64,000 nucleotides of DNA from the NCBI GenBank assembly GCA_016286535.1, contig JAEESZ010000005.1:92585-156584 (forward strand), written 5' to 3'. Numbering within the stretch: position 1 is the first letter of the stretch; each line of letters starts with the position of its first letter. The stretch is from Treponema sp. (lineage in GTDB: Bacteria > Spirochaetota > Spirochaetia > Treponematales > Treponemataceae). The notes below the pieces were generated by a model. It was not told the DNA's origin. It worked only from the letters and a program-made list of their open reading frames with translations, and did no database searches. Positions 43,467 through 53,524 of the stretch are shown piece after piece. Position numbers and translations under genes: made by a program.

Positions 43467-45351
43467 AATATTTTTCCAGAAACTCATTTGCCGAAATAGG
43501 TTTAGAAAAATAGAAGCCCTGAAGATTGTCGCAGCCAATATCGCGTAATGCTTCTGCCATTTCAAGGCTTTCTATTCCTTCGGCTGTAACGGTAAAGCCC
43601 ATCTGCTTGATGGTTTGAACCAGAGTTGGAAGAATCATATCTTTATACTTAAAGTAGTCCCAGACAAATTCCATATCCAGTTTGATGTTTATAAATGGAC
43701 ATTTTTTCATGCGGGCAACGTTAGAGTATCCCCGTCCGTAATCATCAAGTACAAACTTAAAGCCGGATTTTTTCATGTTCTGCATCTGCTCTTCAAGAAG
43801 AGTAAAATCGATCATAGACTCTTCTGTAATTTCAAGGTGGATTTTTTCCGGATCGATATCGTATTTTTCAAGGATGGCTGTAAAACGTTTGCTTAAATCG
43901 CGGCGTAAAAGCTGAATTGGTGAAAGATTTACGTTTATCCAGGAAAGTCCCATAGCATTTATGTCGTTTTCCTTAATAAAACGGCAGGTTTTTTCAAACA
44001 TCTGCTCGCCCAGTATGCTGATTCGGCCATTTTTTTCTGCAATCGGAATAAAGAGGAAAGGGGGAATGTATTCTCCATTTTCATCGCGAATTCTGGCAAG
44101 AGATTCGGCTCCAATCAGCTTATGACTTTTTGCATCTATAACCGGCTGTAAAAATAATTCAACAGAATTATGGTCAACGGCAATTTCTACAGCTCTTTTT
44201 ATTTCAATTTTCTTCTGGTTCTGATTAAAATCCTCTGCCGTAATTGTAAGACTGGTTTGAGGTTTATCTTCTATTTCGGAAAGACTTGTAACAAGAGTGT
44301 TAAAAAGCAGTTCTCTGTTATTAGCGCTGAGCTGAGGATTTAACTGAAGGAAGTTTACTTCAATCATCATATCAATGTCGTTATCAGGATTCCATGGATT
44401 ATCAAAGCGCTCACTGATTGTTTTTATGATTTTGCCAGCAGAATTTTCATTCTTTCCAACAAGAACAAAGTGGCCGTCGTGAATGTAAAAAGGAGTCAGT
44501 TTTGGGAAGTTTTGTTTAAGATAAGTTCCAATTAATAAAAGTCCCCTGTCGGTTTGAGAAGAAGAGTAGATTTCTCTAAGATCTTTATAATTTCTTATGG
44601 AAAAGCCTATAACCAGATTGTAGTGGTCAAAATTAATTTCGTTAAAAAGTAACTTAAGGGCTTTTTTATTAAAGAGGGAACTTTTGTCTTCCCGGAAAAG
44701 TGTCGGATTTTGAAAAGAAAGATAAATAATGATGATTGCAATGAGGGTAAAAAAGTTCATTATCAGATATCGTGGATACAGGATTCTGACAATGTAACCT
44801 ATTAAAAGAATTATATTAAAAATAAGAGTCGCAAGGTAATCAGAATAATTTAATTTATTTCTGTTGATTATTACTGCAAAAATAGAAATGATTACATAGA
44901 AAAAGGCGCAGATATAAATCAGATTGTAAAAAGGACCCTGAAAATATTCACCCTTTAAAGAAATGCTGAAGATGGTATCTGTGAATATGTTCAGAACTGC
45001 CATGGTGGTAACAATTATACAAGGAGTTAGAAATATAGATTTAAGCAGAATAGATTTTCTTAAGTCTATGCCAAGTATTATGATGGTGAACATAAAAAAG
45101 CACATAATTCTCTGCAGGAAAAGTATAAAGTAGATTGCGTTTTGAATTCTGAGCAGGAATTGTGGAGTTTTATAAAGGAACTCAAGACATAAGGAACAGC
45201 TTACGTCTGTAAGAAAGGTCAGGGTGTCTATAAAAAGTATAAGTAAAAAGGCTCTGTTAATTTTTAAAGGCAGTCTGTTTTGAGAAAAATAAAAGATAAA
45301 AAAAGTGGTAGAAATGACCAGTTCGGGCAGAACAAGATTATAGTTCCACAT
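43435..45351 (-). CDS. membrane EAL-domain c-di-GMP phosphodiesterase with degenerate GGDEF
   Basis: A 638-residue protein. Seven hydrophobic helices fill about residues 5-215. A divergent GGDEF-like domain follows (about 225-355) with no GGDEF motif. The EAL domain (about 380-625) shows ESLAR, NVNLSP, HLEITEES, DDYGRGYSN, IKLD, TAEGIES and QGFYFSKP. The metal and catalytic residues expected for c-di-GMP hydrolysis are present. GGGAGG lies 5 nt before the start. It lies downstream of a diguanylate cyclase on the same strand (68-nt gap). Confidence 0.9.
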   Translation of the reverse strand: MWNYNLVLPELVISTTFFIFYFSQNRLPLKINRAFLLILFIDTLTFLTDVSCSLCLEFLYKTPQFLLRIQNAIYFILFLQRIMCFFMFTIIILGIDLRKSILLKSIFLTPCIIVTTMAVLNIFTDTIFSISLKGEYFQGPFYNLIYICAFFYVIISIFAVIINRNKLNYSDYLATLIFNIILLIGYIVRILYPRYLIMNFFTLIAIIIIYLSFQNPTLFREDKSSLFNKKALKLLFNEINFDHYNLVIGFSIRNYKDLREIYSSSQTDRGLLLIGTYLKQNFPKLTPFYIHDGHFVLVGKNENSAGKIIKTISERFDNPWNPDNDIDMMIEVNFLQLNPQLSANNRELLFNTLVTSLSEIEDKPQTSLTITAEDFNQNQKKIEIKRAVEIAVDHNSVELFLQPVIDAKSHKLIGAESLARIRDENGEYIPPFLFIPIAEKNGRISILGEQMFEKTCRFIKENDINAMGLSWINVNLSPIQLLRRDLSKRFTAILEKYDIDPEKIHLEITEESMIDFTLLEEQMQNMKKSGFKFVLDDYGRGYSNVARMKKCPFINIKLDMEFVWDYFKYKDMILPTLVQTIKQMGFTVTAEGIESLEMAEALRDIGCDNLQGFYFSKPISANEFLEKYSKNTKPQEDK

Positions 45352-45418
45352 GATAAACCTCCCTCAAAGGTATATTAATATAATTATGGGGGAGTTAGTA
45401 GAATTTAGCAATATAAAT

Positions 45419-46831
45419 TTAATCCTGGGCTAAAAGCTCAGAAAGATAGAATAAAAGGGCACATTCCGTTTCCTGCCAGATTCTAAGACTTCGTCTTACC
45501 GCGCACACAACATAGCCTTTCACAGCTCCGCCCTTTCGTATACGCGAAATAAGCACAGACTCAAAGCCGTTCCTTGTGAGTGCTGCATAGAATTTTGGAG
45601 ACCTTTTTTTTATAAGGTCCAGGGTTCTTTCTGAAAATAAATCATTTTCCATTAAGTTGCACAGGTCGGAAGCATCTTCTACAAAGGATTCATCCATTGT
45701 TGAGGACATTTTGCCTTTTTCATCAACAAAGAACAAATCCCTGAGCTTGAGAACCTCAATGGCTTTTCGTAATTTATTTTTTATGCCCTTTTCTTTTTCC
45801 AGGCTGTTTTTCAGATTAGCCATATTCGTAAAAATGCCGTTTTCTGCAATTTTATGAATCTCTATATCCCTGTGTTTTTCTTTATCGTAGATTGAATAAC
45901 AGTTTCGGCCCCTGGTTTTTCCCAGATAAAGCATTTTATCTACAAGGCCAAAGAGTTCAGAAAAATCTTCGGCGTCGTCAGGAAAAGATGCGCAGCCTGA
46001 AGTTCCGGTAATAAAGGCTTCTCCATTTTCAAAGTAGATTTCCTTTCTGAGAGCTTTTGAATTTCCATAAAGATTTTCAAAAAAGTTGAGTTTGTTTTCG
46101 TCTTCAATATTTTTTAAGTCTATAAATAAAAATTCATCACCGCCAAAACGCCCTGCAAGTCCATAAGGCTTGGAAAATTTTACCAGGGCTCTGGAAACGG
46201 TAGCAAGAACCTTGTCTCCGGCTGAATGGCCAAAAGAGTCATTAATGCTTTTAAAATTATCCAGGTCGATTATAGAAAAAGAGAAGGGGATTTTTTCTGC
46301 TATAAGGGCCTGTACAAATTTAATTGAATAGGAACGATTTAAGATGCCTGTAAGGGGGTCAAGAATTTCTTCAAGACTGATTTCATCAATGATTTTATCA
46401 AAAAAAGAATACTGTCTAAGGTCGCTTATGGAGTAAAGAACCTGAGAGCCGTCGTTTTTGTTTTTACGGCGTATAACATCAGTTATATCTATAAAGCTTC
46501 CAACCAGACCGACAATCTCTCCATCCTTATAAAGGGGGCGTTTAGAAGCAATAATGTCTCTTTCCTGGCCTTTTATGATACATTTTCCCTGTACCTTATA
46601 TGTGCTTTTACCCGAAAGGACCCTAAGTTCATCCTGCTTAAAAGGTTCCGGATCAGAATGCCAGCCCATATCCTCATCATTCTTACCAATAAGTACATCT
46701 TCTGACTCAAAGCCATAAAAATCCAGAAAAGCCTGATTAACTCCAATGAAGCGTCTGTCTTTATCTTTCCAGAAGACACAATCCTGTGAAGTGTTGATAA
46801 TACTGTCAAATAAGTCAACCGTCATCTGCAT
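45419..46831 (-). CDS. PAS-GGDEF diguanylate cyclase
   Basis: A 470-residue soluble protein. A PAS domain at about 5-115 (DCVFWKDKDRRFIGVNQAFL) ends in GSFIDITDVIRRK. The GGDEF domain at about 155-320 has DPLTGILNRSYS, IDLDNFKSINDSFGHSAGDK and an intact RFGGDEF. An I-site RxxD could not be confirmed. A C-terminal helical/GAF-like region (about 330-470) is unassigned. It should make c-di-GMP in response to a PAS ligand. Paired with the phosphodiesterase downstream. Confidence 0.9.
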   Translation of the reverse strand: MQMTVDLFDSIINTSQDCVFWKDKDRRFIGVNQAFLDFYGFESEDVLIGKNDEDMGWHSDPEPFKQDELRVLSGKSTYKVQGKCIIKGQERDIIASKRPLYKDGEIVGLVGSFIDITDVIRRKNKNDGSQVLYSISDLRQYSFFDKIIDEISLEEILDPLTGILNRSYSIKFVQALIAEKIPFSFSIIDLDNFKSINDSFGHSAGDKVLATVSRALVKFSKPYGLAGRFGGDEFLFIDLKNIEDENKLNFFENLYGNSKALRKEIYFENGEAFITGTSGCASFPDDAEDFSELFGLVDKMLYLGKTRGRNCYSIYDKEKHRDIEIHKIAENGIFTNMANLKNSLEKEKGIKNKLRKAIEVLKLRDLFFVDEKGKMSSTMDESFVEDASDLCNLMENDLFSERTLDLIKKRSPKFYAALTRNGFESVLISRIRKGGAVKGYVVCAVRRSLRIWQETECALLFYLSELLAQD

Positions 46832-46981
46832 GATTTACTGCACCGTCCGAATAGAAATAATTATAAATGATGAAAAAAAAGGGGGCAAGTTTTTTTTATT
46901 TTAAAGAATGACATCTAGACATTTGTATGTTAGTCTTTATTTATAGGTTTTTTGTAACAATTTAATAAAGGAGAGAGAGTT

Positions 46982-49900
46982 ATGCGAAAGTCCCTGTTTT
47001 TATGCCTTATCCCCCTGCTGTTTATAAGTTGTGATAATTTTCTTGATGGTTCAGATTTTAAAGATAAACTGGATAGTGATATAAGTTATGCAAACGCTTC
47101 GGAACACGAAATTCGCATAGATTACGATACAGCTTGTGGAAGTCTTATTACTCAGAATATTTTTTCTAAAAAGAAGGGAGATTCCTTTGATATTGAGTTT
47201 AAGCTTTCAGAAGCTTATTTCTTTTCTGAATGGAAGGCTTTTACCCGCAGCAGCGACGGGACTTTGACTGAGCTTCCTGACGGATACATTAAATTTACAG
47301 AATATCCGGAATCTTCCGAAGCAGGTCTTTATAAGGTAAAGGTCACTTTATTAGAAGAAGCAGATAATATTGTTATTAAGCCGGTCTGCTTTATTCTTCC
47401 TGCAGTTCTTTCTTATTTTCCTGCCTCTGCTTCAGACATCAATTATTCCAACACAGCTATTGTAATTAATTTTACCTCTGCCATGGAACCTGCCCCAGAA
47501 GATTTAGAAAATTCCCCTTTTAACTTTGAAAACATTTCTATCAGCCGTGACGGCATTGAATATTCAGAATATTTTGAAGATCCCCTTTATAATCCGGAAA
47601 ATAAATCTCTGACAATTAATCCTAAGGTACTTGAGTTTTATGAAAAGCTTTTAAGTATTAACTCGGCTTATGTAGAACTTAAGGTTTCTTTATCGGACAA
47701 AATTACAATAACAAAAGAAGGTAAAAAACTTCCTCTTTATCTAAATGATAAAGCTTCCTTTACTGTCCGCTACAAGGCAGAAAAAGAAAGTACTTCGCCT
47801 GTTAAGTATGATTTTTTTGTAACCCGTCTGGAACAGACTTCATTAAGTGAAGTGAGTTCTTTAAATGATGAAGATAAATTTTCCCTGAAGCTTGAAGAAG
47901 AGCTTTCTAAGGCAGAAAAGTTTCAAAACCGGACGAATGGTACTCTTTATTTTTATGGAAATTTCTATGATGAAGGAAGCGGGGTAAAATCCGTAAGAAT
48001 TAAAGAAAAGCTGACTCATAATTCTGGTGCCGGGCTTGCTTCTGGTCCTGAATATGAAAAGACTTTTTCTGCAAAAGAGGATTTTATTGCCTTTGAAAAT
48101 GATAGTAATGGTTATACAAAATTTATTTTCAGATATGATTTACAAAGCGAAGACGGAGGAATTTTACTTAATCTTACAGTTACAGATGCCTGTGGTAATA
48201 GTGTAGAAGTTCCGTCGTTTACCGCCATAAAAAAATCCTTTATAAATACGAATTTTTTAAAATTATCAAACGGTATAAAGGCGGAATCCGATGATTTATA
48301 TTATAAATATAAAACTGCCACAAGTTATGACGCCGAAGAATTTGATTCCTACTTAAGGACCTTTTTATTGAAGTGCGAAGGAGAGCTCTCAGACGTTACT
48401 GAAAACATTTTTATTCTTTATGGAGATTTTGATGACAGGGTTCTCTTCCCTGATGATTATTTTGATATATCTTACTCATTTACTTCTAAGGATGGGCTTC
48501 AGGGAGGCGGAATTTTTGAAAATCTAAGTGAAGATTATGAATATTTTGCCCAAAAGACAATAATTGAAGACGTAAGTCTTGATGGTCTGCAGCTGAAAAT
48601 CTATTTATCTGATGATATGGGTAATAGTGCCGAACTTGAATATAAGCTTCCTTCAAAAGATGAAATATTTGCCACTTTAAATAAGAGTGAAAGTTCTGCC
48701 TCTTATACCTTTTATTCTAGCAGTGGAACTATTAATAAGTGTATAAAAATCTGGAATAATCAGGCTCAATATTCATCCTGCTCTGCAACAAGACCTTTAA
48801 CAATTTTACCGGGAGAATCTTATTACCTGAGTATTTGCGTTGATAATATCTACTGCGAAATTTCAGATAATCCTTATACTTATGAGGTTCAAACCACATC
48901 TCTTGCTCCTCTTTCTTTTGATACTTCTGCCTATACCTTATCAAAAAAGGAAAAAACTGTAGATTGGGAAGACTCTTATCTTAATTTAAAAGTGAACATT
49001 GTAAATAAGGCAGATTATGATGCAATAAAAATTCTTGTAAAAACATATAAGTCTACTCAAAATAACAGAACCTGGAGTTCTACAAGTATAAATAAAGTAT
49101 TAAATTCATCTGAAGAACTTATTGTTCCTGTAAGGACGGAATATTTCTTTGGTAATAAAGTTGATGTAACCCTTCAGGGAATTAAGGGCTTTTCTGTAAC
49201 AGAAGAAGCAAGTTTTGAAATTCCTAAAATTTCAGATGTTTTACTGGACAATATTCCTCCTTATGTTAGTGAGAATCGGGAATATGATTATTTTACAGTG
49301 AATACAATAGATGATCAGTCAGGAATAAAGAATATAAAAGTAACTGTTATTGAAACCGGAGATATTTTTGAAACAGAGGAAGAAAGTCTGAAGCTGTCTC
49401 TTAATGACTATTATGGCTGTCATTTTTATTATGAAGTATCTGATAATGCAGGAAATATTAAAAAAGCTCCTTACGAGCCATTTTTTTACGAAGGTGTGGA
49501 CTTTATTAGTGTAGAAAAAAATAATACAAACTATGTTTTGTCGACAAAAGAATATATGGAAGGTTATTTAAGCACAAACTCAATTACTTCATATGTTTAT
49601 TCACTGGATTCTGACGAGGCCTGGACCTTTTATAAAGAAATCCCTTCTTCTACTCGTATAAGTCTTGAAGAGGGCGCTGCCGGCGGAATTGTTGGAAAGC
49701 GTTCTCTTACCTTCACGGGTGAAAGTCCGGATCTGCCGGCAAATTCTTTTGTAAAGGTTTTATCAAAATTTTATACAGGTTATGGCCGGCCTTTATATTT
49801 TTATACAGGTTCAGCAGGTTCCGGAAAATATGATTTTCTCTGGCCGGACGGTAATTCAAAATCGTCGGTTGCAATTTCTTCAGATGCTCCGGTTTTTGTT

Positions 49901-50131
49901 CATACATTAAGTACCGGTAAAAGTTATGATGAGTGTAAAAACTGGTCTGAATCTGACTGGGAATTCCTCCACAGGGATTCTGCAAGCAGTCTTATGACAT
50001 TCTCGGAAGAAGATCACTTTTTCCAGAAATATAATATCCCTATGGAAGAAATTAAAGACGGGGAATGTTACTGTGTAATTGCTCATTTTGCCGATGGTTC
50101 AACCGCTATGAGCGAAGTTATGCAGAAGTAG
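46982..50131 (+). CDS. giant Ig-like surface lipoprotein
   Basis: A 1049-residue lipoprotein: signal MRKSLFLCLIPLLF, lipobox FISC, with AAGGAG about 9 nt before the start. An SbsA-type Ig-like domain lies at about 140-270 (YFPASASDINYSNTAIVINF). Further beta-sandwich modules include DDQSGIKNIKVTVIETGD with DNAGNIKKAPY, resembling Ig/FN3-like adhesive repeats. The protein is acidic and Ser/Tyr/Asp-rich. No enzyme motif was found. It is probably surface-exposed in the spirochaete outer membrane. A candidate promoter is ATGACA 46908 with TGTTAGTCT at 46928. The 3' end overlaps the convergent phosphatase gene. Confidence 0.75.
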   Translation: MRKSLFLCLIPLLFISCDNFLDGSDFKDKLDSDISYANASEHEIRIDYDTACGSLITQNIFSKKKGDSFDIEFKLSEAYFFSEWKAFTRSSDGTLTELPDGYIKFTEYPESSEAGLYKVKVTLLEEADNIVIKPVCFILPAVLSYFPASASDINYSNTAIVINFTSAMEPAPEDLENSPFNFENISISRDGIEYSEYFEDPLYNPENKSLTINPKVLEFYEKLLSINSAYVELKVSLSDKITITKEGKKLPLYLNDKASFTVRYKAEKESTSPVKYDFFVTRLEQTSLSEVSSLNDEDKFSLKLEEELSKAEKFQNRTNGTLYFYGNFYDEGSGVKSVRIKEKLTHNSGAGLASGPEYEKTFSAKEDFIAFENDSNGYTKFIFRYDLQSEDGGILLNLTVTDACGNSVEVPSFTAIKKSFINTNFLKLSNGIKAESDDLYYKYKTATSYDAEEFDSYLRTFLLKCEGELSDVTENIFILYGDFDDRVLFPDDYFDISYSFTSKDGLQGGGIFENLSEDYEYFAQKTIIEDVSLDGLQLKIYLSDDMGNSAELEYKLPSKDEIFATLNKSESSASYTFYSSSGTINKCIKIWNNQAQYSSCSATRPLTILPGESYYLSICVDNIYCEISDNPYTYEVQTTSLAPLSFDTSAYTLSKKEKTVDWEDSYLNLKVNIVNKADYDAIKILVKTYKSTQNNRTWSSTSINKVLNSSEELIVPVRTEYFFGNKVDVTLQGIKGFSVTEEASFEIPKISDVLLDNIPPYVSENREYDYFTVNTIDDQSGIKNIKVTVIETGDIFETEEESLKLSLNDYYGCHFYYEVSDNAGNIKKAPYEPFFYEGVDFISVEKNNTNYVLSTKEYMEGYLSTNSITSYVYSLDSDEAWTFYKEIPSSTRISLEEGAAGGIVGKRSLTFTGESPDLPANSFVKVLSKFYTGYGRPLYFYTGSAGSGKYDFLWPDGNSKSSVAISSDAPVFVHTLSTGKSYDECKNWSESDWEFLHRDSASSLMTFSEEDHFFQKYNIPMEEIKDGECYCVIAHFADGSTAMSEVMQK

Positions 50132-51239
50132 TGTCAAAGACAATTAGAGGTATAAGCATTTCATCTTCTGTAAGGCTTCCGTGCATGCTTTTGAATTCTT
50201 CGTCCACGGTCATTATGGAAAGGTCCCCCTTAGCAATGGCAATGTAATTTCCAAGCATTGAGCGGAAGCGGGGGTGGGGCTCGCGGGTGCCAAAAAGTCC
50301 CCGGCTTATTGCTTCTTCCATGGGCAGCAGGTCAAAATCTTCGCCGAAGGTGCGGGGGAACTCGCGCGCGAAAAAGTCCTCTTTTTCTTTTTTAATGAAG
50401 AGGTTGAGGACGCGGGGCTCCAGCGATGGTGCCCTTTCCAGGCAGGCGTAGAGTTCAGGGTAGTCCCGGAGCCAGACTTGCCTGTTATCTATATGGCCGT
50501 GGTCGGCCGTAACGATGATTAATGAATCTTCGTTTTTCGCAGCAAGCTCTTTTACCAGTCTTGTAATATTTGCTTCTGATCTTTTTAATACCCTTTTTAC
50601 AACCTTTGAAGAACAGCCGTTTCCGTGTAAGGCGCTGTCCGGCTGATTCCAGTAGGCATAAATATATTTCTGTCCGGGTTTTTCGCAGTGGGCTTGCACC
50701 CGGTCACATAAGGTCCTGAAATCTTTAATACTTCTGTCTGCAAAAGGTGCTTCAAGGTAAGCCTGTCCTCCATGCCGTTTGATCCGGTCTACCACATTTT
50801 CGTAAGGGGTCAGGGTCTGGGCGATGTTGTAGTCTGCCGCCTGGTTTTTGGTTCCCTGTTCGACGTTCAAAAAGATTGTTACGTTTTTGTCTACCTCCGG
50901 GTAGTAGCAGTCCCAGCCAAGCCAGCTGTGTTCGCAAGGCTGCAGGCCAGACATTACAGAAGTTGTGGCTGCCGTTGTGGTAGACAAAAATGTAGAAGTA
51001 TAGATTCCTGCAAGATGAGAACGAAAAGGGCCGTGTTCAGAAAGATGGCGTTCCAGAATAACCTTGCCCATGCCGTCCAGCAAAAAAACGATGATATTTT
51101 TGTAGTCGCGGGTAAGGTAGCGGTCTAAAAGAGGCAGACTGTCTCCGCGCGGCTCTGCATTAAACTTTTTCAAAATAGAGTTTGGCAGATTTGCGATGCA
51201 GTTTTTGTAATCTGGTAAAATTATTTCAGGTCTTTTCAT
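50118..51239 (-). CDS. alkaline phosphatase superfamily / nucleotide pyrophosphatase-like protein
   Basis: A 373-residue protein with the two-metal phosphodiesterase fold. Metal Asp is in VFLLDGMGK, the nucleophile region is FLSTTTAATTSVMSG, further ligands are in NQPDSALHG and VTADHGH, and the last His in SMHGSLTEDEMLIPLIV. No signal peptide, so it is cytoplasmic; the substrate is unknown. Base composition, especially 50250-50950, is distinctly GC-richer than the window average, suggesting a different origin. Last gene of a four-gene minus operon, 12 nt after the DinB-like gene. Confidence 0.85.
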   Translation of the reverse strand: MKRPEIILPDYKNCIANLPNSILKKFNAEPRGDSLPLLDRYLTRDYKNIIVFLLDGMGKVILERHLSEHGPFRSHLAGIYTSTFLSTTTAATTSVMSGLQPCEHSWLGWDCYYPEVDKNVTIFLNVEQGTKNQAADYNIAQTLTPYENVVDRIKRHGGQAYLEAPFADRSIKDFRTLCDRVQAHCEKPGQKYIYAYWNQPDSALHGNGCSSKVVKRVLKRSEANITRLVKELAAKNEDSLIIVTADHGHIDNRQVWLRDYPELYACLERAPSLEPRVLNLFIKKEKEDFFAREFPRTFGEDFDLLPMEEAISRGLFGTREPHPRFRSMLGNYIAIAKGDLSIMTVDEEFKSMHGSLTEDEMLIPLIVFDTTSA

Positions 51240-51251
51240 AGACTTTTCCTT

Positions 51252-51782
51252 TTATTCATTTTTCATCTTGATCATTTTGCTGAGTCCATTAAGACCCGTA
51301 AACTCGTTCCAGATTTTCTTTCCTTCAAAAGTGATGGCGCTGGAAAGTCCCACGTGCCACATTTGATGACGGAACTGACCAAGAATCAATTCGAGCCTTG
51401 TATATTCGCAGCCCTCGGGTTTTTGCAAAAGCTCCTTGGCTGTAAGTTCATCAAAATATTTTTCAATTTTATTTTTTATAAAATCAAAATAGGCCAGCAG
51501 CTTTTCCCGCGGAATTACAATTGAGGTATCCGCTACATAGCCTTCGCGCTCAGTCGAAATTACACTCAGGTTTTCTGGGATACCAAAAAGATTTTCGCCT
51601 TCATAAACATAGGTGACCGGATTTATAAAAAATCTGTCCATGGAATGAAGGTTGTGAAAAATGTATCTGGAGCCATTTACTCCGTCAAAAATCGCCTCCA
51701 GGTCTGCAGCTTCAATCTGGTCTTTGATGTTGATAAAATTAATTTCTGTCTGGTTTTTTATTTGTCTGATTATTTCTTCCAT
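51252..51782 (-). CDS. DinB-like four-helix protein
   Basis: A 176-residue protein with the DinB/YfiT-type metal histidines: HNLHSMDRFF in helix 2 and QFRHQMWHVG near residue 145. DinB-fold proteins bind a divalent metal and include thiol-dependent transferases, but many have unknown function. The ATG at 51782 has GGAG 8 nt upstream, so the frame to 51803 is not used. The start lies 2 nt after the upstream GNAT stop, implying coupled translation. Confidence 0.7.
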   Translation of the reverse strand: MEEIIRQIKNQTEINFINIKDQIEAADLEAIFDGVNGSRYIFHNLHSMDRFFINPVTYVYEGENLFGIPENLSVISTEREGYVADTSIVIPREKLLAYFDFIKNKIEKYFDELTAKELLQKPEGCEYTRLELILGQFRHQMWHVGLSSAITFEGKKIWNEFTGLNGLSKMIKMKNE

Positions 51783-51784
51783 CT

Positions 51785-52288
51785 TTATTCTCCTACAAAA
51801 CATTCTGCATATCCAACTGTGAAAGGCAGATGATCGTATTTTACTGTACCTTTTGGTTCAAATCCATTTTTAAAATACCATTCTTTTAATTCTTTGTATC
51901 CATCAATAAAATCAAGAAAAAGTATTTTTCCATCAAGCTCACGCACTTTATCTTTGGCAAAATCCAAAAGCTTTTTGCCATAACCTTGTTTCCGCATCTG
52001 AGGCTTAACACAAAGATTGTGAAGAACATAAGTATCTTTTTTCTCCGGATCTTTACTAAGGGAAAAATATCCAATCAGTTCCATGTTGCCATTTTGATTT
52101 TTCTCAAAAAGACCATACATCAAAAAGCCCCAGTTCCAGAAATTTTCTAGCTTTTCCAAAGGCATAAAAGCATTATGACCCGGAGCGTTTTCTTTTGTAA
52201 ATCCAAACTTTTCTGCAACAGTTGAAAAACACAGATGAATAAAATCAAGGCAGAGGGGGAGTTCATCTTTTTGTATTTGTCTAATCAT
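51785..52288 (-). CDS. GNAT-family N-acetyltransferase
   Basis: A 167-residue acetyltransferase. The acetyl-CoA site is LHNLCVKPQMRKQGYGKKLL (about 89-108), followed by ILFLDFIDGYKELKEWYFKNG. It has a tyrosine at the usual general-acid place. Substrate unknown. GAGG lies about 8 nt upstream of the ATG. A short hairpin (52304-52326) separates it from the methyltransferase gene. Confidence 0.85.
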   Translation of the reverse strand: MIRQIQKDELPLCLDFIHLCFSTVAEKFGFTKENAPGHNAFMPLEKLENFWNWGFLMYGLFEKNQNGNMELIGYFSLSKDPEKKDTYVLHNLCVKPQMRKQGYGKKLLDFAKDKVRELDGKILFLDFIDGYKELKEWYFKNGFEPKGTVKYDHLPFTVGYAECFVGE

Positions 52289-52303
52289 TTTTTTACCTCA
52301 CAG

Positions 52304-52326
52304 ATTGTCCGGTCATGCCGGACAAT
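52304..52326. repeat. 9-bp perfect hairpin between operon genes
   Basis: ATTGTCCGG and CCGGACAAT pair around a 5-nt loop. No T-run follows on either strand, so it is more likely an RNA processing or stability element than a terminator. Confidence 0.6.
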
Positions 52327-52333
52327 GACACAC

Positions 52334-53242
52334 TTATTTCTTTCTCAAAATCCATATCAGATTGCTTCTGTATTTTGCGGCTGAGTTAGGGTCATTCAAA
52401 TCTTCCTTGTCGCCCTTGTATCCGCGGTAAATATCTACAACTTCAAAGCCACAAAGCTCTGCAAGCAGAAACATTTCCCAGCGGTAGGTCTGACGCATTG
52501 TAAGAGGTCGTAGCCGCTCGCCTATTATTTTGCCGGCTTCATCATAAGTTTCAAACTTCCAGTTACCGCTCATAATCTGTGTCCAGGGATTATAGGAAAT
52601 TGCATTATAGATTTTTTCACGGTGGCCGTCGCTGTTCACATATTCCAGGCGGAAAGTATAATCATCGGGTTTTGTAGAAATCTGCTGAGCCTGAACCGGC
52701 GGCCAGGGGTCAAAGGTGTTGAGGGTTAGAATGCCTCCAGGCACAAGATGTCGGTTGAAGTTTTCCAGTGCTGCACGCTGAGACTTCTGGTCTGGAAGGT
52801 GCATAAAGCCGCTTCGGGCAATGATTATAAGTGAATACTTTCTACCGGCATCAAAGCTTGTCATGTTGCCGGGAAAAATCCGAAGCTTAAGATTTTGGGC
52901 AGCCGCCTTTTCTGAACAGACGCTGCACATTTCTTCAGAGAGGTCTGTGCCATCTGCCATCACTCCATGCCGGGCAAGATAAAGCAAGACGGCTCCGGTT
53001 CCGCAGGCAACATCAATCACTCCATCCTTTCCATACTTTTTTGCAAGCTCAAGATAAAAGTCTTGAAAGCCCTCGTGAGCATCAAAGTCTTTGTACATAA
53101 CCTCAAGATACCTGTCGTAATTTTCAGCAACGTCGCTAAAGTCGTGTAAATCCTGTGTAAGGCCGCTGGCGGCCGATGTTCTATCGGAAGGCGTTAAAAA
53201 AAATGCGCCAGCATTTTTTAGCCTGTCCTCTTTTTTTCCCAT
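52334..53242 (-). CDS. class I SAM-dependent methyltransferase
   Basis: A 302-residue methyltransferase. Motif I is VIDVACGTGAVLLYLA (about 78-93), then DGTDLSEEMCSVC and a long C-terminal domain (about 180-302) with WTQIMSGNWKFETYDEAG and MRQTYRWEMFLLAELCGFEV. The layout resembles glycine/sarcosine- or small-molecule methyltransferases, with no specific substrate assigned. The ATG at 53242 follows AAGGAG by 7 nt; longer frames run into the terminator hairpin. First gene of a minus-strand operon. Confidence 0.85.
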   Translation of the reverse strand: MGKKEDRLKNAGAFFLTPSDRTSAASGLTQDLHDFSDVAENYDRYLEVMYKDFDAHEGFQDFYLELAKKYGKDGVIDVACGTGAVLLYLARHGVMADGTDLSEEMCSVCSEKAAAQNLKLRIFPGNMTSFDAGRKYSLIIIARSGFMHLPDQKSQRAALENFNRHLVPGGILTLNTFDPWPPVQAQQISTKPDDYTFRLEYVNSDGHREKIYNAISYNPWTQIMSGNWKFETYDEAGKIIGERLRPLTMRQTYRWEMFLLAELCGFEVVDIYRGYKGDKEDLNDPNSAAKYRSNLIWILRKK

Positions 53243-53290
53243 AATCATTCTCCTTTTATTGGGAGGTGGAAGTCTCCTCCAAAATGCGCA

Positions 53291-53330
53291 CAAAAAAAAA
53301 GACCACCTACCCAAATGGATAAGTGGTCTT
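53291..53330 (-). terminator. rho-independent terminator (minus strand)
   Basis: AAGACCAC (53299-53306) and GTGGTCTT (53323-53330) form the stem, with extra pairs inside. On the minus strand it is followed by nine T (53292-53300). It ends transcription from the nuclease gene and isolates the methyltransferase operon. Confidence 0.8.
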
Positions 53331-53524
53331 GATTTTCCAAACTTAACAGTTCAATCTTTTACACTTTGCATCCCGGGCACAAATAATTCTTACCGCCATT
53401 AATAATGGTGGAATTAGTGAGAATATTAATTGTGCTGGTCACAAAATTGAACTTCATAATTTGAACATACAGGAATATTAGAATCTGGTCAAGCAAGAAA
53501 AAATCAAGTCTGAGTGCAATGATT

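Noticed and set aside
53262..53280. GGAGG...CCTCC hairpin upstream of the methyltransferase as a riboswitch
   Set aside because: Only a 5-bp stem, no further structure, and it does not clearly cover the AAGGAG site.
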